Assembly (NCBI RefSeq): GCF_002222655.1
Contig: NZ_CP022423.1
Location: 3,224,001-3,288,000 of the forward strand
Direction: 5' to 3'
Origin: Vitreoscilla filiformis
GTDB taxonomy: Bacteria; Pseudomonadota; Gammaproteobacteria; Burkholderiales; Burkholderiaceae_C
DNA: 64,000 bases
The notes under the pieces are model-generated. The model had not been told where the DNA came from and searched no databases. It saw only the letters and a program-made list of their open reading frames with translations. The position numbers and the translations under genes were made by a program. This document shows, in pieces, positions 34,299-43,746 of the stretch. Every line of letters begins with the position of its first letter. Position 1 is the stretch's first letter.

Positions 34299-35135
34299 AT
34301 GACGGTGCAACTCAGCGACTTCCAAGGCCAGCCCGCCCTGCGCCTGCGCGCCCCCGACGGCGCCCAAGCCACGGTGCTGCTGCATGGCGCACACCTCGTT
34401 TCGTGGGTGCCAGCCGGTGGCGAAGAACAGCTTTACCTTTCGCCCACCGCCCGTTATGGCGAAGGCACCTCGGTGCGCGGCGGCGTGCCGGTGATCTTCC
34501 CGCAGTTCAACCAACGCGGGCCGCTGCCGCGCCACGGCTTTGTGCGCAGCCGCGCTTGGCAACCGGTGGAGCAGGTGGTGCGCGGCGGTTGCGCCATCGG
34601 CGTGCTGCGGTTCGAGAGCGATGACACCACACGGGCGATCTGGCCGCACGATTTCAGCCTGGAACTAACCATCAGCATCACGGGCCGCGAGCTGGACATC
34701 GAGCTGGCCGTCACCAACACCGGCGAAACCGCCTTCGAGTTCACCGGCGCACTGCACACCTACTTGCGCTGCCTCGATGTGCTGCGCTTGCAGGTCGAAG
34801 GCCTGCAAAACGTGGCCTACGAAGACGCGGTGCTGAACCAGCCGGGCGAGCAATGGGGCGATGTGCTGACGGTGCTGGGCGAGCTGGATCGCATTTACTT
34901 CAATGTGCCTGGCCCGGTGACGCTGCGCGAACAAGGCCACCGCGTGCATCTCAGCCAAAGCGGCTTTGAAGATGTGGTGACCTGGACGCCCGGCACCGAA
35001 CGCTGCGCCGCCCTGCCCGACATGCCCGACGACGATTGGCGCCAGATGCTGTGCATCGAAGCGGCACAGATCGCCAACCCGGTGCGCGTCGCGCCTGGCG
35101 AGGAGTGGATCGGCATGCAACAACTGCGCACCTGA
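34299..35135 (+). CDS. D-hexose-6-phosphate mutarotase (YeaD type)
   Basis: A 278-residue aldose-1-epimerase-like beta-sandwich protein that interconverts anomers of glucose-6-phosphate. Typical segments are LLHGAHLVSWVPAGGEE, GGVPVIFPQFNQRGPLPRHG with the catalytic-site histidine, and LHTYLRCLDVLRLQVEGL. The start follows the hemL stop by 3 bases. The next gene starts one base after its stop, so the three genes are translationally linked. Confidence 0.88.
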   Translation: MTVQLSDFQGQPALRLRAPDGAQATVLLHGAHLVSWVPAGGEEQLYLSPTARYGEGTSVRGGVPVIFPQFNQRGPLPRHGFVRSRAWQPVEQVVRGGCAIGVLRFESDDTTRAIWPHDFSLELTISITGRELDIELAVTNTGETAFEFTGALHTYLRCLDVLRLQVEGLQNVAYEDAVLNQPGEQWGDVLTVLGELDRIYFNVPGPVTLREQGHRVHLSQSGFEDVVTWTPGTERCAALPDMPDDDWRQMLCIEAAQIANPVRVAPGEEWIGMQQLRT

Positions 35136-35136
35136 T

Positions 35137-36516
35137 ATGCACCTGCACATTCTGGGCATTTGTGGCACGTTCATGGGGGGCTTGGCCGCCCTGGCCCGCG
35201 AAGCTGGCCACACCGTCACCGGTTGCGACGCCAACGTCTACCCGCCCATGAGCGACCAGTTGCGTGCCCTGGGCATCGAGCTGATCGAGGGTTATGGTGC
35301 TGAGCAACTGGCTTTGAAGCCGGACGTGTTCGTCATCGGCAACGTGGTCACACGGGGTGAGCGCTTCCCGTTGATGGAGGCCATCCTCAACGCTGGCGCG
35401 GCCTACACCAGCGGCCCGCAATGGTTGGCTGAACATGTGTTGCATGGTCGTCATGTGCTGGCCGTGGCCGGTACGCATGGCAAAACCACCACCACGTCCA
35501 TGCTGGCGTGGGTGCTGGATCAAGCGGGTTTGCAGCCCGGCTTCCTGGTGGGTGGGGTGCCGCAAAACTTCGGTGTGTCGGCGCGTTTGGGGGCCTCCGG
35601 TGCGCCCTTCGTCATCGAGGCGGACGAGTACGACACCGCGTTTTTCGACAAGCGCAGCAAGTTCGTCCATTACCGCCCGCGCACGGCCATTCTCAACAAC
35701 CTGGAGTTCGATCACGCCGATATCTTTGCTGATTTGGCCGCCATCGAAACCCAATTCCACCATTTGGTGCGTACCGTGCCCGCGCAAGGGCGGGTGGTGG
35801 TGAACCTGCGCGAAGAAGCGCTGGCACGGGTGCTCCAACGCGGCTGCTGGAGTGAGGTGGTGCATTTCGGCGCGCGCAAAGAAGTGCCCGGCGCCTTGCG
35901 TGCCCGGGGCGAGCCGCACGCTTTTGATGTGCTGCGCGGCAGCTTGAAGGTCGGGCGGGTCGAGTGGGCGTTGCTGGGGGAGCACAACCAGTTGAACGCC
36001 TTGGCCACGCTGGCAGCGGCTGAGCACGTCGGCGTGGCACCGGATCGCGCAGCGGCGGCGCTGAACCGCTTTGCCAACGTGCGCCGGCGCTTGGAGCTGC
36101 GCGGCGAAGCCGGCGGCGTCAAGGTGTACGACGATTTTGCACACCACCCGACGGCGATCCGCACCACGGTGGAGGGGCTGCGCCGCAAAATAGGGCCGGC
36201 AGAGCGCCTGTTGGCGGTGTTCGAACCGCGCTCTAACACCATGAAACTGGGCACCATGAAAGCCCAGTTGCCCTGGGCGTTGGAAGGCACCGATCTGAGT
36301 TTTTGCCACAGCGGCGGCCTCGATTGGGACGCCCGTCAAGTCTTAGCGCCTTTGGGTCAACGGGCCCAGGTTTGCGCCAACATCGACGCCACTGTGCAAG
36401 CCGTGGTGCGCGCCGCCCGCCCCGGTGACCACGTGCTGTGCATGAGCAACGGCGGCTTCGGCGGCATTCACGCCCAACTGCTGACCGCCCTGTCAGCGCG
36501 GACGGGGGGAGGCTGA
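35137..36516 (+). CDS. mpl: UDP-N-acetylmuramate:L-alanyl-gamma-D-glutamyl-meso-diaminopimelate ligase
   Basis: The 459-residue Mur ligase attaches recycled murein tripeptide directly to UDP-MurNAc. It begins LHILGICGTFMGGLAALARE, has the ATP loop AGTHGKTTTTSML, the FVIEADEYDTAFFDKRSKF segment diagnostic of Mpl, and ends with FEPRSNTMK and LCMSNGGFGGIH. Together with AmpD at 57257 this shows a peptidoglycan-recycling pathway in the organism. Confidence 0.95.
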   Translation: MHLHILGICGTFMGGLAALAREAGHTVTGCDANVYPPMSDQLRALGIELIEGYGAEQLALKPDVFVIGNVVTRGERFPLMEAILNAGAAYTSGPQWLAEHVLHGRHVLAVAGTHGKTTTTSMLAWVLDQAGLQPGFLVGGVPQNFGVSARLGASGAPFVIEADEYDTAFFDKRSKFVHYRPRTAILNNLEFDHADIFADLAAIETQFHHLVRTVPAQGRVVVNLREEALARVLQRGCWSEVVHFGARKEVPGALRARGEPHAFDVLRGSLKVGRVEWALLGEHNQLNALATLAAAEHVGVAPDRAAAALNRFANVRRRLELRGEAGGVKVYDDFAHHPTAIRTTVEGLRRKIGPAERLLAVFEPRSNTMKLGTMKAQLPWALEGTDLSFCHSGGLDWDARQVLAPLGQRAQVCANIDATVQAVVRAARPGDHVLCMSNGGFGGIHAQLLTALSARTGGG

Positions 36517-36545
36517 GCGCGCCACCGCTGTCCGCGCTGCGCTCA
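36494..36545. repeat. Inverted repeats at convergent mpl / metalloprotease ends
   Basis: A perfect 10-bp inverted repeat, CAGCGCGGAC (36494-36503) and GTCCGCGCTG (36530-36539), spans the mpl stop codon. An alternative 7-bp pair TGAGCGC/GCGCTCA (36514-36520, 36539-36545) overlaps it. There is no U tract, so it may be a weak bidirectional terminator or an mRNA end-protecting hairpin. Confidence 0.45.
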
Positions 36546-36546
36546 C

Positions 36547-39327
36547 TCAGTTGCGCGTCATCCCGGCGGACAGGGCTTCGGACAGCCATTTCAAGCTGTC
36601 CGCATAGTGCGCCCGAGACATCAAGCTCAGCCCGCCCTGCGCCGCCGCACCCTTCAGCTCGGTTTGCAAACGCTGCGCATGCCAGCGCAGCAAACTGATG
36701 CCATCGGCTGGCAGCGCTTCCGGGTTGCGCAAACACAGCACCAGCAAACGCAGGTGCTCCCGCTGCAAATTGCGGCGCATCAGCTCAACTTCTTGGCGGT
36801 TGCGGGCCTCTTTCCAGATCGCGTCTTGCAGGGTTTGGAACACCTCATCCAAGCGCAACGCGGAAGCCCGCTGTGCAGCCGGCAGGTAGTTGGGCGTATC
36901 GAGCACGCGCTGCACCGTCCCCGCATTGAAGATGCGGCTGAGCGCTTGCGATTGGTACTGGAGCACCAGCGTCGGGATGCTCACAGGCGATGGACGCCCC
37001 CACTCCCGATACTCAGGCGCAATGGCCGCCAAGAATTCCGGCTTGAAGCGGAAACTGCCCACCTCGAACAGCTCGGTCGTCAGCAGCCGCAGCGCCTCAC
37101 GCTGGCGTGCGGCGTCAATGGGACGGTACAGCGGCCGCCCGGGCGCTTTGGGGTCTGGACGCTCCGCCGACATCCCCCCCACATGCTTGGCCAAAATCTC
37201 GGGAACACCTTGCAGGTGCCGGAATCCGCGCACCAATCCACGCCGAGCCCGTTGTACATCGTCACCCGGCTGGGGTTCGCGGTTTTGTACATGCGTCCAC
37301 AACTCACGCGCCAAGCGGATTTTGCGCTCGCTCCAGCCCATCGGGTCATTGCCCAGATCGTGGCGGTTGTCCCGGGGATCGACCGCATTGGGGCCATCCA
37401 CATCGGCATCGTCAGCGAAGGCCAACCCCGGCTCGTGGCTGCGCGAGGCAATGCGCTCCAACGCCTCGGCCTCTTGCTCAGGCGGTAACGGCTTGTAGGC
37501 GTACTCGATGGCCCAATAATCGTACGGCCCCAAGGTCGGCTGCACCATGGTCGTGCGGGGCTCGCCTCGCAGCGGCAGGTTGTAGGCGTTGTAATCCATC
37601 ACCGAGCCGGAAATGCCTTGCTCAGCCGTCAGCACTGGGTTGCGCAAATGGGCGGGCGAAAACGCCGTCGAAGCGCGGAAGTTGTGCTTCAGCCCCAAGG
37701 TGTGCCCCACCTCGTGCATGATGGTTTCCTTCAGCACCGACTGCACGAACGCATCCGCCTCCGGGCTGTCTGGCGTCAGCTCGCCCCGGGCTTCGAGGAT
37801 GTCCAGCGCAAAATGCATTTGCTGCGCAGCTTCGCTGGCGTAATGGCACTTGTCGCCGCTGTGATCGCGCTCCCACCAACTGCGCAGATTGGGCAGGGGC
37901 GGCGCGGGCGTGGCGTTCACGTCGTTCTCGACCAGCCACTGCCGGGGTGAGCGCGAAAACACGTCGGCCAACGCAATGTCAGCATCGATGATTTCGCCGC
38001 TGCGCGGATCGGCGTTGCGCGGCCCCACGGCCACCGAGGCATCCGACCCGATGTACCAACGGATCGAAGCGTGGTTGGCATCAAGGGTGTCAAAGTCCGC
38101 GCCCTGGGGCTGCTGGCGCACCTCAATGGCGTTTTTGAAACCGATGCGCTCAAACGCCTTGTTCCACTCCAGCACGCCCGCCGCCACCGCTGCACGGTAA
38201 CGCTCAGGAATGTTCTGATCCAACCAGTACACGATGGGCTGAACCGGCTCCGACAGCGCCGCCGCCGGGTCTTTCTTCTCCAGGCGCCAGCGGTTGATGA
38301 TGTAGACCTTCGGGTCGAACTTCTTCGGGTTGTGGCTGTAGTCGTGGTAGGCGTCGTTGAAGTGGCCGATGCGGCCATCAGCCACACGCGGGCGCATGGG
38401 TTGTTCGGGCAACTTGCGGAAGTTGTACACCACACCGACAAAGAAGCTGCGCGGATCGGGCAACGTCGATGGCAGCGACCACCCCGGTGCAGACGCCTGC
38501 TGCGACGGCGACGGCAAACGGGGCAGCACGTAATGCTGGCGCACGCTGATGCTGGTGGCGTTGTCTGTCCCTTGGGCCGACTCGATGCTCGAATTGCTGC
38601 GATCCAAACCAAAGGGCAGACGATAGGCCACCTCCACGGCGGAGCCATAGGCCATCAAGTCCCCCAGCAAGAAACCTGCGTCGATCAGCACCGATTTGCG
38701 TTCTGGGTGGGGCGCACTGGCCAGGGGCAAGGCGGCCAACAAGCTGTCCGAAAAGCTTTGGCTCACCGTGCGCTGCAAAGCAGGGTCATCTCCAGGACGA
38801 AAATCGGTGTTGCGGGCCAGCAACTGCATGCCACTGGGCGTGCGGCGGAACTCTATGAGCCAATTCGGCCCCATCTGCCCCGCGTACAGCCCCCGCTCCC
38901 CCGCCGACTGGCTGACGTTGACGCTGAACAACAGGGGTTGGTTGAGCAACTCGGCTGGAATTTCCAACCACACCCTGTCGTCCTTGCGCCACACGGGCAC
39001 CAAACCCGGGGTGCATTGGGCCTCTCGCACCACTTCGGCAAAAGGCTTGCCCGCTTCAGCGGAGGTGGGCGCCCGGGGTTTGGCAGCGGGCGTTCCCGAG
39101 GCCGGTGTGCTGGCCCCAGCCCCACTGGCCGGGGCGGCAACAGGCTCAGGTGGCAGCGCAGTGCATGCGGCCACGCCACTGGTGCGGGCAGATCCAGCAG
39201 CCCCTTCGACCGCCGATTGCGCACCACCCACCCTCGGCGTCAGAAGCCCTGCCACCATCATGATGGCCACGATTCGCAGCAAACGCGGCTGCGACAAGGA
39301 TGCAAAAAAGATCGGTACGGCTGACAT
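36547..39327 (-). CDS. Large secreted zinc-dependent metalloprotease (DUF5117/DUF4953 type)
   Basis: About 926 residues from this start. The N-terminus has a hydrophobic export segment (RLLRIVAIMMVAGLL) followed by an Ala/Pro/Gly-rich linker. The middle carries the metzincin-like zinc site MHEVGHTLGLKHNFRAS (first histidine about residue 538) and a Met-turn candidate SVMDYNAYNLP. The C-terminal 300 residues are helical. Proteins of this layout are known as DUF5117-DUF5118-DUF4953 putative metalloproteases of unknown substrate. The ATG at 39366 is an alternative start but would leave only about 15-30 bases to the divergent esterase gene. Periplasmic or extracellular location is inferred. Confidence 0.8.
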   Translation of the reverse strand: MSAVPIFFASLSQPRLLRIVAIMMVAGLLTPRVGGAQSAVEGAAGSARTSGVAACTALPPEPVAAPASGAGASTPASGTPAAKPRAPTSAEAGKPFAEVVREAQCTPGLVPVWRKDDRVWLEIPAELLNQPLLFSVNVSQSAGERGLYAGQMGPNWLIEFRRTPSGMQLLARNTDFRPGDDPALQRTVSQSFSDSLLAALPLASAPHPERKSVLIDAGFLLGDLMAYGSAVEVAYRLPFGLDRSNSSIESAQGTDNATSISVRQHYVLPRLPSPSQQASAPGWSLPSTLPDPRSFFVGVVYNFRKLPEQPMRPRVADGRIGHFNDAYHDYSHNPKKFDPKVYIINRWRLEKKDPAAALSEPVQPIVYWLDQNIPERYRAAVAAGVLEWNKAFERIGFKNAIEVRQQPQGADFDTLDANHASIRWYIGSDASVAVGPRNADPRSGEIIDADIALADVFSRSPRQWLVENDVNATPAPPLPNLRSWWERDHSGDKCHYASEAAQQMHFALDILEARGELTPDSPEADAFVQSVLKETIMHEVGHTLGLKHNFRASTAFSPAHLRNPVLTAEQGISGSVMDYNAYNLPLRGEPRTTMVQPTLGPYDYWAIEYAYKPLPPEQEAEALERIASRSHEPGLAFADDADVDGPNAVDPRDNRHDLGNDPMGWSERKIRLARELWTHVQNREPQPGDDVQRARRGLVRGFRHLQGVPEILAKHVGGMSAERPDPKAPGRPLYRPIDAARQREALRLLTTELFEVGSFRFKPEFLAAIAPEYREWGRPSPVSIPTLVLQYQSQALSRIFNAGTVQRVLDTPNYLPAAQRASALRLDEVFQTLQDAIWKEARNRQEVELMRRNLQREHLRLLVLCLRNPEALPADGISLLRWHAQRLQTELKGAAAQGGLSLMSRAHYADSLKWLSEALSAGMTRN

Positions 39328-39399
39328 GGCCCACAGTGTCGTGCAAGTTGGACTTCGAAGTGTCATTCATGCCTGAGCGCAATGGCTAAACTTGGTTCA

Positions 39400-40011
39400 A
39401 TGCATGCCCCGACCCATCTGCTTTATTTGCATGGTTTTCGCTCCTCACCCCAGTCGATGAAGGCGCAGCGGCTGGCCCGGTGGGTGGCCGAACACCGACC
39501 CGATGTGCAGTATTGGTGCCCCCAACTGCCGCCTTCCCCACGCGATGCGCTGGACATGGTGCTGGCCGGCACCGCCGACTGGCCCGCCGAACGCAGCGCC
39601 GTGCTGGGCAGTTCGCTGGGCGGGTTTTACGCTTGGGTGGTGGCCGAACAGCGCCCCACCTGGCGCGCCGTGGCGATCAACCCCGTGGTGAACGCCGCAC
39701 GTGACTTGGCCCGGCACATCGGCGAACAAAGCAACTGGAAAGACCCCACTGATCGGTTTTTCTTCCGCCCCGAGTTTGTGGACGCCCTGCGCGACATGGC
39801 CCCGTCTGCCCTCACCCGACCCGAACGCTACGCCGCCCTCATCGCCACCGGCGACGAAGTGTTGGATTGGCGCGAAATGCAGGCCCTTCATGCGCGAAGT
39901 CAGACACGCATCATCGAAGGCAGCGACCATGCGCTGTCGGATTTCGAGGCGCATCTGCCCTTCATCCTCCGTTTTCTCTCACTCCACGCCCCTGAGGCGT
40001 CTTGCTCATGA
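39400..40011 (+). CDS. YqiA/YcfP family alpha/beta-hydrolase (esterase)
   Basis: A 203-residue hydrolase. The oxyanion region is [19 protein letters not shown], the nucleophile elbow is [11 protein letters not shown], the acid is in [10 protein letters not shown] and the histidine in [13 protein letters not shown]. YqiA-type enzymes cleave short-chain esters; the natural substrate is unknown. The stop overlaps the next start by 4 bases (ATGA). A start six codons upstream (39382) is possible. Confidence 0.85.
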   Translation: MHAPTHLLYLHGFRSSPQSMKAQRLARWVAEHRPDVQYWCPQLPPSPRDALDMVLAGTADWPAERSAVLGSSLGGFYAWVVAEQRPTWRAVAINPVVNAARDLARHIGEQSNWKDPTDRFFFRPEFVDALRDMAPSALTRPERYAALIATGDEVLDWREMQALHARSQTRIIEGSDHALSDFEAHLPFILRFLSLHAPEASCS

Positions 40012-40754
40012 CTCAGCGTCTTTCTTCCAAAGTCAGCATCATCACCGGCGCCGCTCAAGGCATTGGCCTGGCCACCGCGCTGAAATTCGCCCGTGAGGGC
40101 GCCATCGTCATCGCCGTCGATTTGCAGCAAGAAGGCGTGGACGCCACCGTCGCCGCTTGCCGTGAACTGGGCGCCACCGCCGAAGGTTTCGCCCTGAGCG
40201 TGACCGATCGTCCGGCCATCAACGCCATGGTCGCTGCCGTGAAGGAAAAGTTTGGCCGCATCGATGTGCTGGTGAACAACGCCGGCATCACCCGCGATGC
40301 GCGCCTGCAAAAAATGACCGAAGAGCAGTTCGACGCCGTGATCGACGTGAACCTGCGCGCCGTCTTCCACTGCGGCCAAGCCGTGGCGGACATCATGGTT
40401 GAGCAAAAGTCGGGCGTGATCCTGAACGCTTCGAGCGTCGTGGGCGTGTATGGCAACTTCGGCCAAACCAACTACGCGGCCACCAAGTTTGGCGTGATCG
40501 GCTTCACCAAGACGTGGAGCAAGGAACTCGGCCCCAAGGGCGTGCGCGTCAACGCCGTGGCACCGGGCTTCATCCTCACGCCGATGGTCGCTGCCATGCC
40601 GGAGAAGATCACCTCCACCCTGGCCGCTGACGTGCCGCTGCGCCGCCTGGGCCAGCCGGAAGAAATCGCCAACGTCTACGCCTTCTTGGCCAGCGACGAA
40701 GCCAGCTACATCAACGGTGTGGTGCTGGAAGTCACCGGCGGCATGACGCTCTGA
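40008..40754 (+). CDS. SDR-family 3-oxoacyl-[ACP] reductase (FabG type)
   Basis: A 248-residue short-chain dehydrogenase with the NAD(P) motif [16 protein letters not shown] in [17 protein letters not shown], catalytic Ser in [14 protein letters not shown] and YxxxK in [11 protein letters not shown], and the C-terminal EVTGGM. The TRDxxxxxM segment is typical of FabG. GAGG precedes the ATG at 40008. It stands away from a fab cluster, so it may be a FabG paralog or act in polyhydroxyalkanoate or other ketone reduction. Confidence 0.85.
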   Translation: MTQRLSSKVSIITGAAQGIGLATALKFAREGAIVIAVDLQQEGVDATVAACRELGATAEGFALSVTDRPAINAMVAAVKEKFGRIDVLVNNAGITRDARLQKMTEEQFDAVIDVNLRAVFHCGQAVADIMVEQKSGVILNASSVVGVYGNFGQTNYAATKFGVIGFTKTWSKELGPKGVRVNAVAPGFILTPMVAAMPEKITSTLAADVPLRRLGQPEEIANVYAFLASDEASYINGVVLEVTGGMTL

Positions 40755-40796
40755 GATCGCACCACGGGCGGCCCCATCGGCGACAATTCGCTGGTG

Positions 40797-42833
40797 ATGT
40801 ACGCCCTGTTCGATGATGCCGGCAAATTCCTCGCCGGCCGCGTGATGACCGAAGCCGACAGCTCGATGCAAATCGAGCTGGAGTCTGGCAAGCGCGTCAA
40901 AGTGAAATCCGCCAATGTGCTGCTGCGCTTCGACAAACCGCAGCCGGCACAGTTGCTCGCTGAAGCCCAAAAACAGGCCGTCGAGATCGACCTCGACATG
41001 ACCTGGGAATTCGCCCCCGACGGTGAGTTTGGCTTTGCCGAGCTGGCGCGGGATTATTTTTCCGCCAGTGCTGGCCCCGAGCTGCAAGTGGCGATGCTGC
41101 TGCGCCTGTTTGAAGCGCCGCACTACTTCCGCCGCGCCGGCAAAGGCGTGTTCAAAAAGCAGCCGGACGACATCGTCAAGGCCGCATTGGCTGGCATCGA
41201 GCGCAAAAAGCAGCTCGCCGCGCAGATTGAGGCGTGGGCCGAAGAACTCGTGGCCGGCACCTGCCCGGCACCGGTGCGCGAGCAGCTCTACAAAATTTTG
41301 TTCAAGCCGGACAAAAACGGCGCCGAATACAAAGCCGTGGTGGACGCCGCCAAACGCAGCCAGCGCGCACCGCTGGATTTGCTGAAGGACGCCGGCGCCA
41401 TCACCAGCCCCTACCAGTTCCACTGGAAGCGTTTCCTGTTTGAAACCTTCCCCAAGGGGGCCGGTTTCCCGCCGCTGCAAGCGCCCGAGATCACCGACGC
41501 ACTGCCGCTGGCCGCCGTGCAAGCGTTCTCGATTGACGATTCGCAGACGACGGAAATCGACGATGCGCTCTCCGTCACCGGCTTGGGCAGTGGCGAGATT
41601 GTGTTCGGCATCCACATCGCCGCCCCGGCCCTGGCCATCGCGCCGGATTCGCCGGTGGACAAGGTGGCGCGAGATCGACTCTCCACCGTGTACATGCCGG
41701 GCTGGAAAATCACCATGCTGCCCGACGAGGTGGTGCAACGCTACACGCTGATCGAAGGGCGGGATTGCCCGGCGGTGAGCCTGTATGTGCGCATGGACGA
41801 AGCCACGCTGGCAATTCGCAGCAGCGAAACCCGGCTGGAGCGCGTGCCCATCGCCATGAACCTGCGCCACGACCAGCTCGACGAGGTGGTGACCGAGGCC
41901 AGCTTGAGCGGCGACGCCGTGGCCGAGTACCCGTTTGCGCCCGAGCTGGCGTTTTGCTTCCGCCTGGCCAAACATCTGAAAGCCCAGCGCGAGGTGGTGC
42001 GCGGCAAGCCCGAGCTGTTCAACCGACCGGACTACAACTTCCGCCTGGAGCGCGACGACACCGAGCACGCGCCGGACGGCAGCGAAACCGTGCGCATCAC
42101 CGAACGCCGCCGGGGGGCGCCGCTGGACTTGATCGTGTCCGAAGCGATGATTTTGGCGAACAGCACCTGGGGCGGTTGGCTGGCCGAATGCGGCGTGCCG
42201 GGCATTTATCGCAGCCAAGCCAGCATGGCGCCGGGCGTGAAGGTTCGCATGGGCGTGAAACCCGCGCCGCACGCCGGCATGGGCGTGGCGCAGTACACCT
42301 GGGCCACCTCGCCGCTGCGCCGGTATGTGGACATGGTGAACCAGTGGCAGATCATCGCCTGCGCCCGCCACGGTCGCACCGCTGCACTGGTGGCGCCGTT
42401 CAAGCCCAAGGACGCGACGCTGTTTGCCATCATCTCCAGCTTTGACGGCGCTTATTCGGCGTACAACGGCTTCCAATCCAGCATCGAACGCTTCTGGACA
42501 ATGCGCTGGATCGAACAGCAAGGCGTCACCGAGCTGGACGCCGCCGTGATGAAGGATGGCCTGGTGCGCGCCGACACGCTGCCGCTGGTGTTCCGCGCCC
42601 TGGGCTGCGAAAACCTGCCGCGCCACGCCAAGGTGCGGGTGCGCATCACTGGCTTGGACATGCTGACGTTGGAGGTTCACGCCAACTTGCTGACGCGCTT
42701 GGATGACATCGCCGCCAGCGCCAGCGACGACACCGAGGACGAGGACGACGCCCCGACCACCGGCGCCATCACCTTGGCCATCGATGTAGCCGATGGCGCC
42801 ACCGAGGATCCTGCGTCCGCACCCGCCGCCTGA
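40797..42833 (+). CDS. RNB-domain exoribonuclease (RNase II/R family)
   Basis: A 678-residue protein whose central and C-terminal part is the RNB catalytic domain: the acidic cluster in TTEIDDALSVTG, then DSPVDKVARDRLSTVYMPG and the conserved SPLRRYVDMVNQWQI. The N-terminal 230 residues lack an obvious cold-shock domain and include YALFDDAGKFLAGRV. It would degrade RNA 3' to 5'. It lacks the basic C-terminal tail of RNase R and ends in an acidic stretch. Start is the ATG at 40797, with GTG one codon earlier. Confidence 0.85.
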   Translation: MYALFDDAGKFLAGRVMTEADSSMQIELESGKRVKVKSANVLLRFDKPQPAQLLAEAQKQAVEIDLDMTWEFAPDGEFGFAELARDYFSASAGPELQVAMLLRLFEAPHYFRRAGKGVFKKQPDDIVKAALAGIERKKQLAAQIEAWAEELVAGTCPAPVREQLYKILFKPDKNGAEYKAVVDAAKRSQRAPLDLLKDAGAITSPYQFHWKRFLFETFPKGAGFPPLQAPEITDALPLAAVQAFSIDDSQTTEIDDALSVTGLGSGEIVFGIHIAAPALAIAPDSPVDKVARDRLSTVYMPGWKITMLPDEVVQRYTLIEGRDCPAVSLYVRMDEATLAIRSSETRLERVPIAMNLRHDQLDEVVTEASLSGDAVAEYPFAPELAFCFRLAKHLKAQREVVRGKPELFNRPDYNFRLERDDTEHAPDGSETVRITERRRGAPLDLIVSEAMILANSTWGGWLAECGVPGIYRSQASMAPGVKVRMGVKPAPHAGMGVAQYTWATSPLRRYVDMVNQWQIIACARHGRTAALVAPFKPKDATLFAIISSFDGAYSAYNGFQSSIERFWTMRWIEQQGVTELDAAVMKDGLVRADTLPLVFRALGCENLPRHAKVRVRITGLDMLTLEVHANLLTRLDDIAASASDDTEDEDDAPTTGAITLAIDVADGATEDPASAPAA

Positions 42834-42867
42834 TCCGTTCCACCGCCCTTCGCTCTGCTTTCTCGCC

Positions 42868-43743
42868 ATGGCTTCGACTTCGCCCCGCTGGCGCCCCACC
42901 GCGATGCAAATCGCCCTCGCCTTGTCGGTGGGGGTGCATGGGGGGCTGTTGTCCCTGCGGCTGGCCGATCCGGAACGCTTCAATCGCTTGTTTGACGATC
43001 TGCCAATGCAGATCATCCTCGTCAATGCGCGCTCCGAAGAGGCGCCCATCGAAGCCCAGGCGGCGGCGCAGGTCAGCTTGGCCGGCGGAGGAGAGGCCGA
43101 GGAAGGCCGCGCCACCTCGCCCCTGCCCTCCTCAGAAACCGACACCCCCGGCGATGGCCCCGATGAGGCACAGCACAGCATCGCCCAGTTGCAGCAAATG
43201 CAAATGCAACTGCTGGCGCGGGTGCGCCAGGAGCTGGCCGACCTCGCGCCACCCGATCCCACCCGCACCTTAGACGCCAGCGAGCAAGCACGCCGCGAGG
43301 AGCTGCGCCGCCAGAAACTGCGCCAACTGGCGGAGATTGAAAAGCGCATCCAAGAGGAAAACGCCCGGCCACGCAAGCGTTTCATCAGCCCCGCCACACG
43401 CGAGGTGGTGTACGCGCTCTACTACGATGCGCTGCGCCGCAAAATCGAGGAACGTGGCACGCGCAACTTCCCCACCTACCAAGGGGAAAAACTGTACGGT
43501 GAATTGCTGATGAACTTCACCATCGATGCCACTGGGCGGGTGCGTCACGTCGAAGTCGTGAACCCCTCGAAAAATCCAGAACTGGATCGCCGGGCGCTGG
43601 CCATCGTGCAGACCGCCGCCCCCTTCGGCCCTTTCACCGAAGACATGCTGCGCGAAGCCGACGAAATCGTGGTGACCTCGCGCTTCCGCTTCACCCGCTC
43701 CGACCAGTTGGAAACCTCCCTCGGATCGTCGGATTCACGCTGA
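42868..43743 (+). CDS. TonB-like energy transducer (C-terminal TonB domain)
   Basis: A 291-residue protein with one N-terminal membrane helix (MQIALALSVGVHGGLLSL), a long periplasmic spacer that includes a charged coiled coil (ARREELRRQKLRQLAEIEKR), and a C-terminal TonB fold (GELLMNFTIDATGRVRHVEV). It is proline-poor compared with E. coli TonB, and no exbB/exbD genes are nearby. It may couple proton-motive force to an outer-membrane receptor or act in TonB-like envelope tethering. The ATG at 42868 lies just past the RNB gene; an in-frame start at 42793 is inside it. Confidence 0.8.
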   Translation: MASTSPRWRPTAMQIALALSVGVHGGLLSLRLADPERFNRLFDDLPMQIILVNARSEEAPIEAQAAAQVSLAGGGEAEEGRATSPLPSSETDTPGDGPDEAQHSIAQLQQMQMQLLARVRQELADLAPPDPTRTLDASEQARREELRRQKLRQLAEIEKRIQEENARPRKRFISPATREVVYALYYDALRRKIEERGTRNFPTYQGEKLYGELLMNFTIDATGRVRHVEVVNPSKNPELDRRALAIVQTAAPFGPFTEDMLREADEIVVTSRFRFTRSDQLETSLGSSDSR

Positions 43744-43746
43744 CCC

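Noticed and set aside
39900..43397. 1165-codon minus-strand open frame
   Set aside because: It lies antisense to the fabG-type, RNB and TonB-like genes, which have clear domains and ribosome sites; composition is that of a shadow frame.
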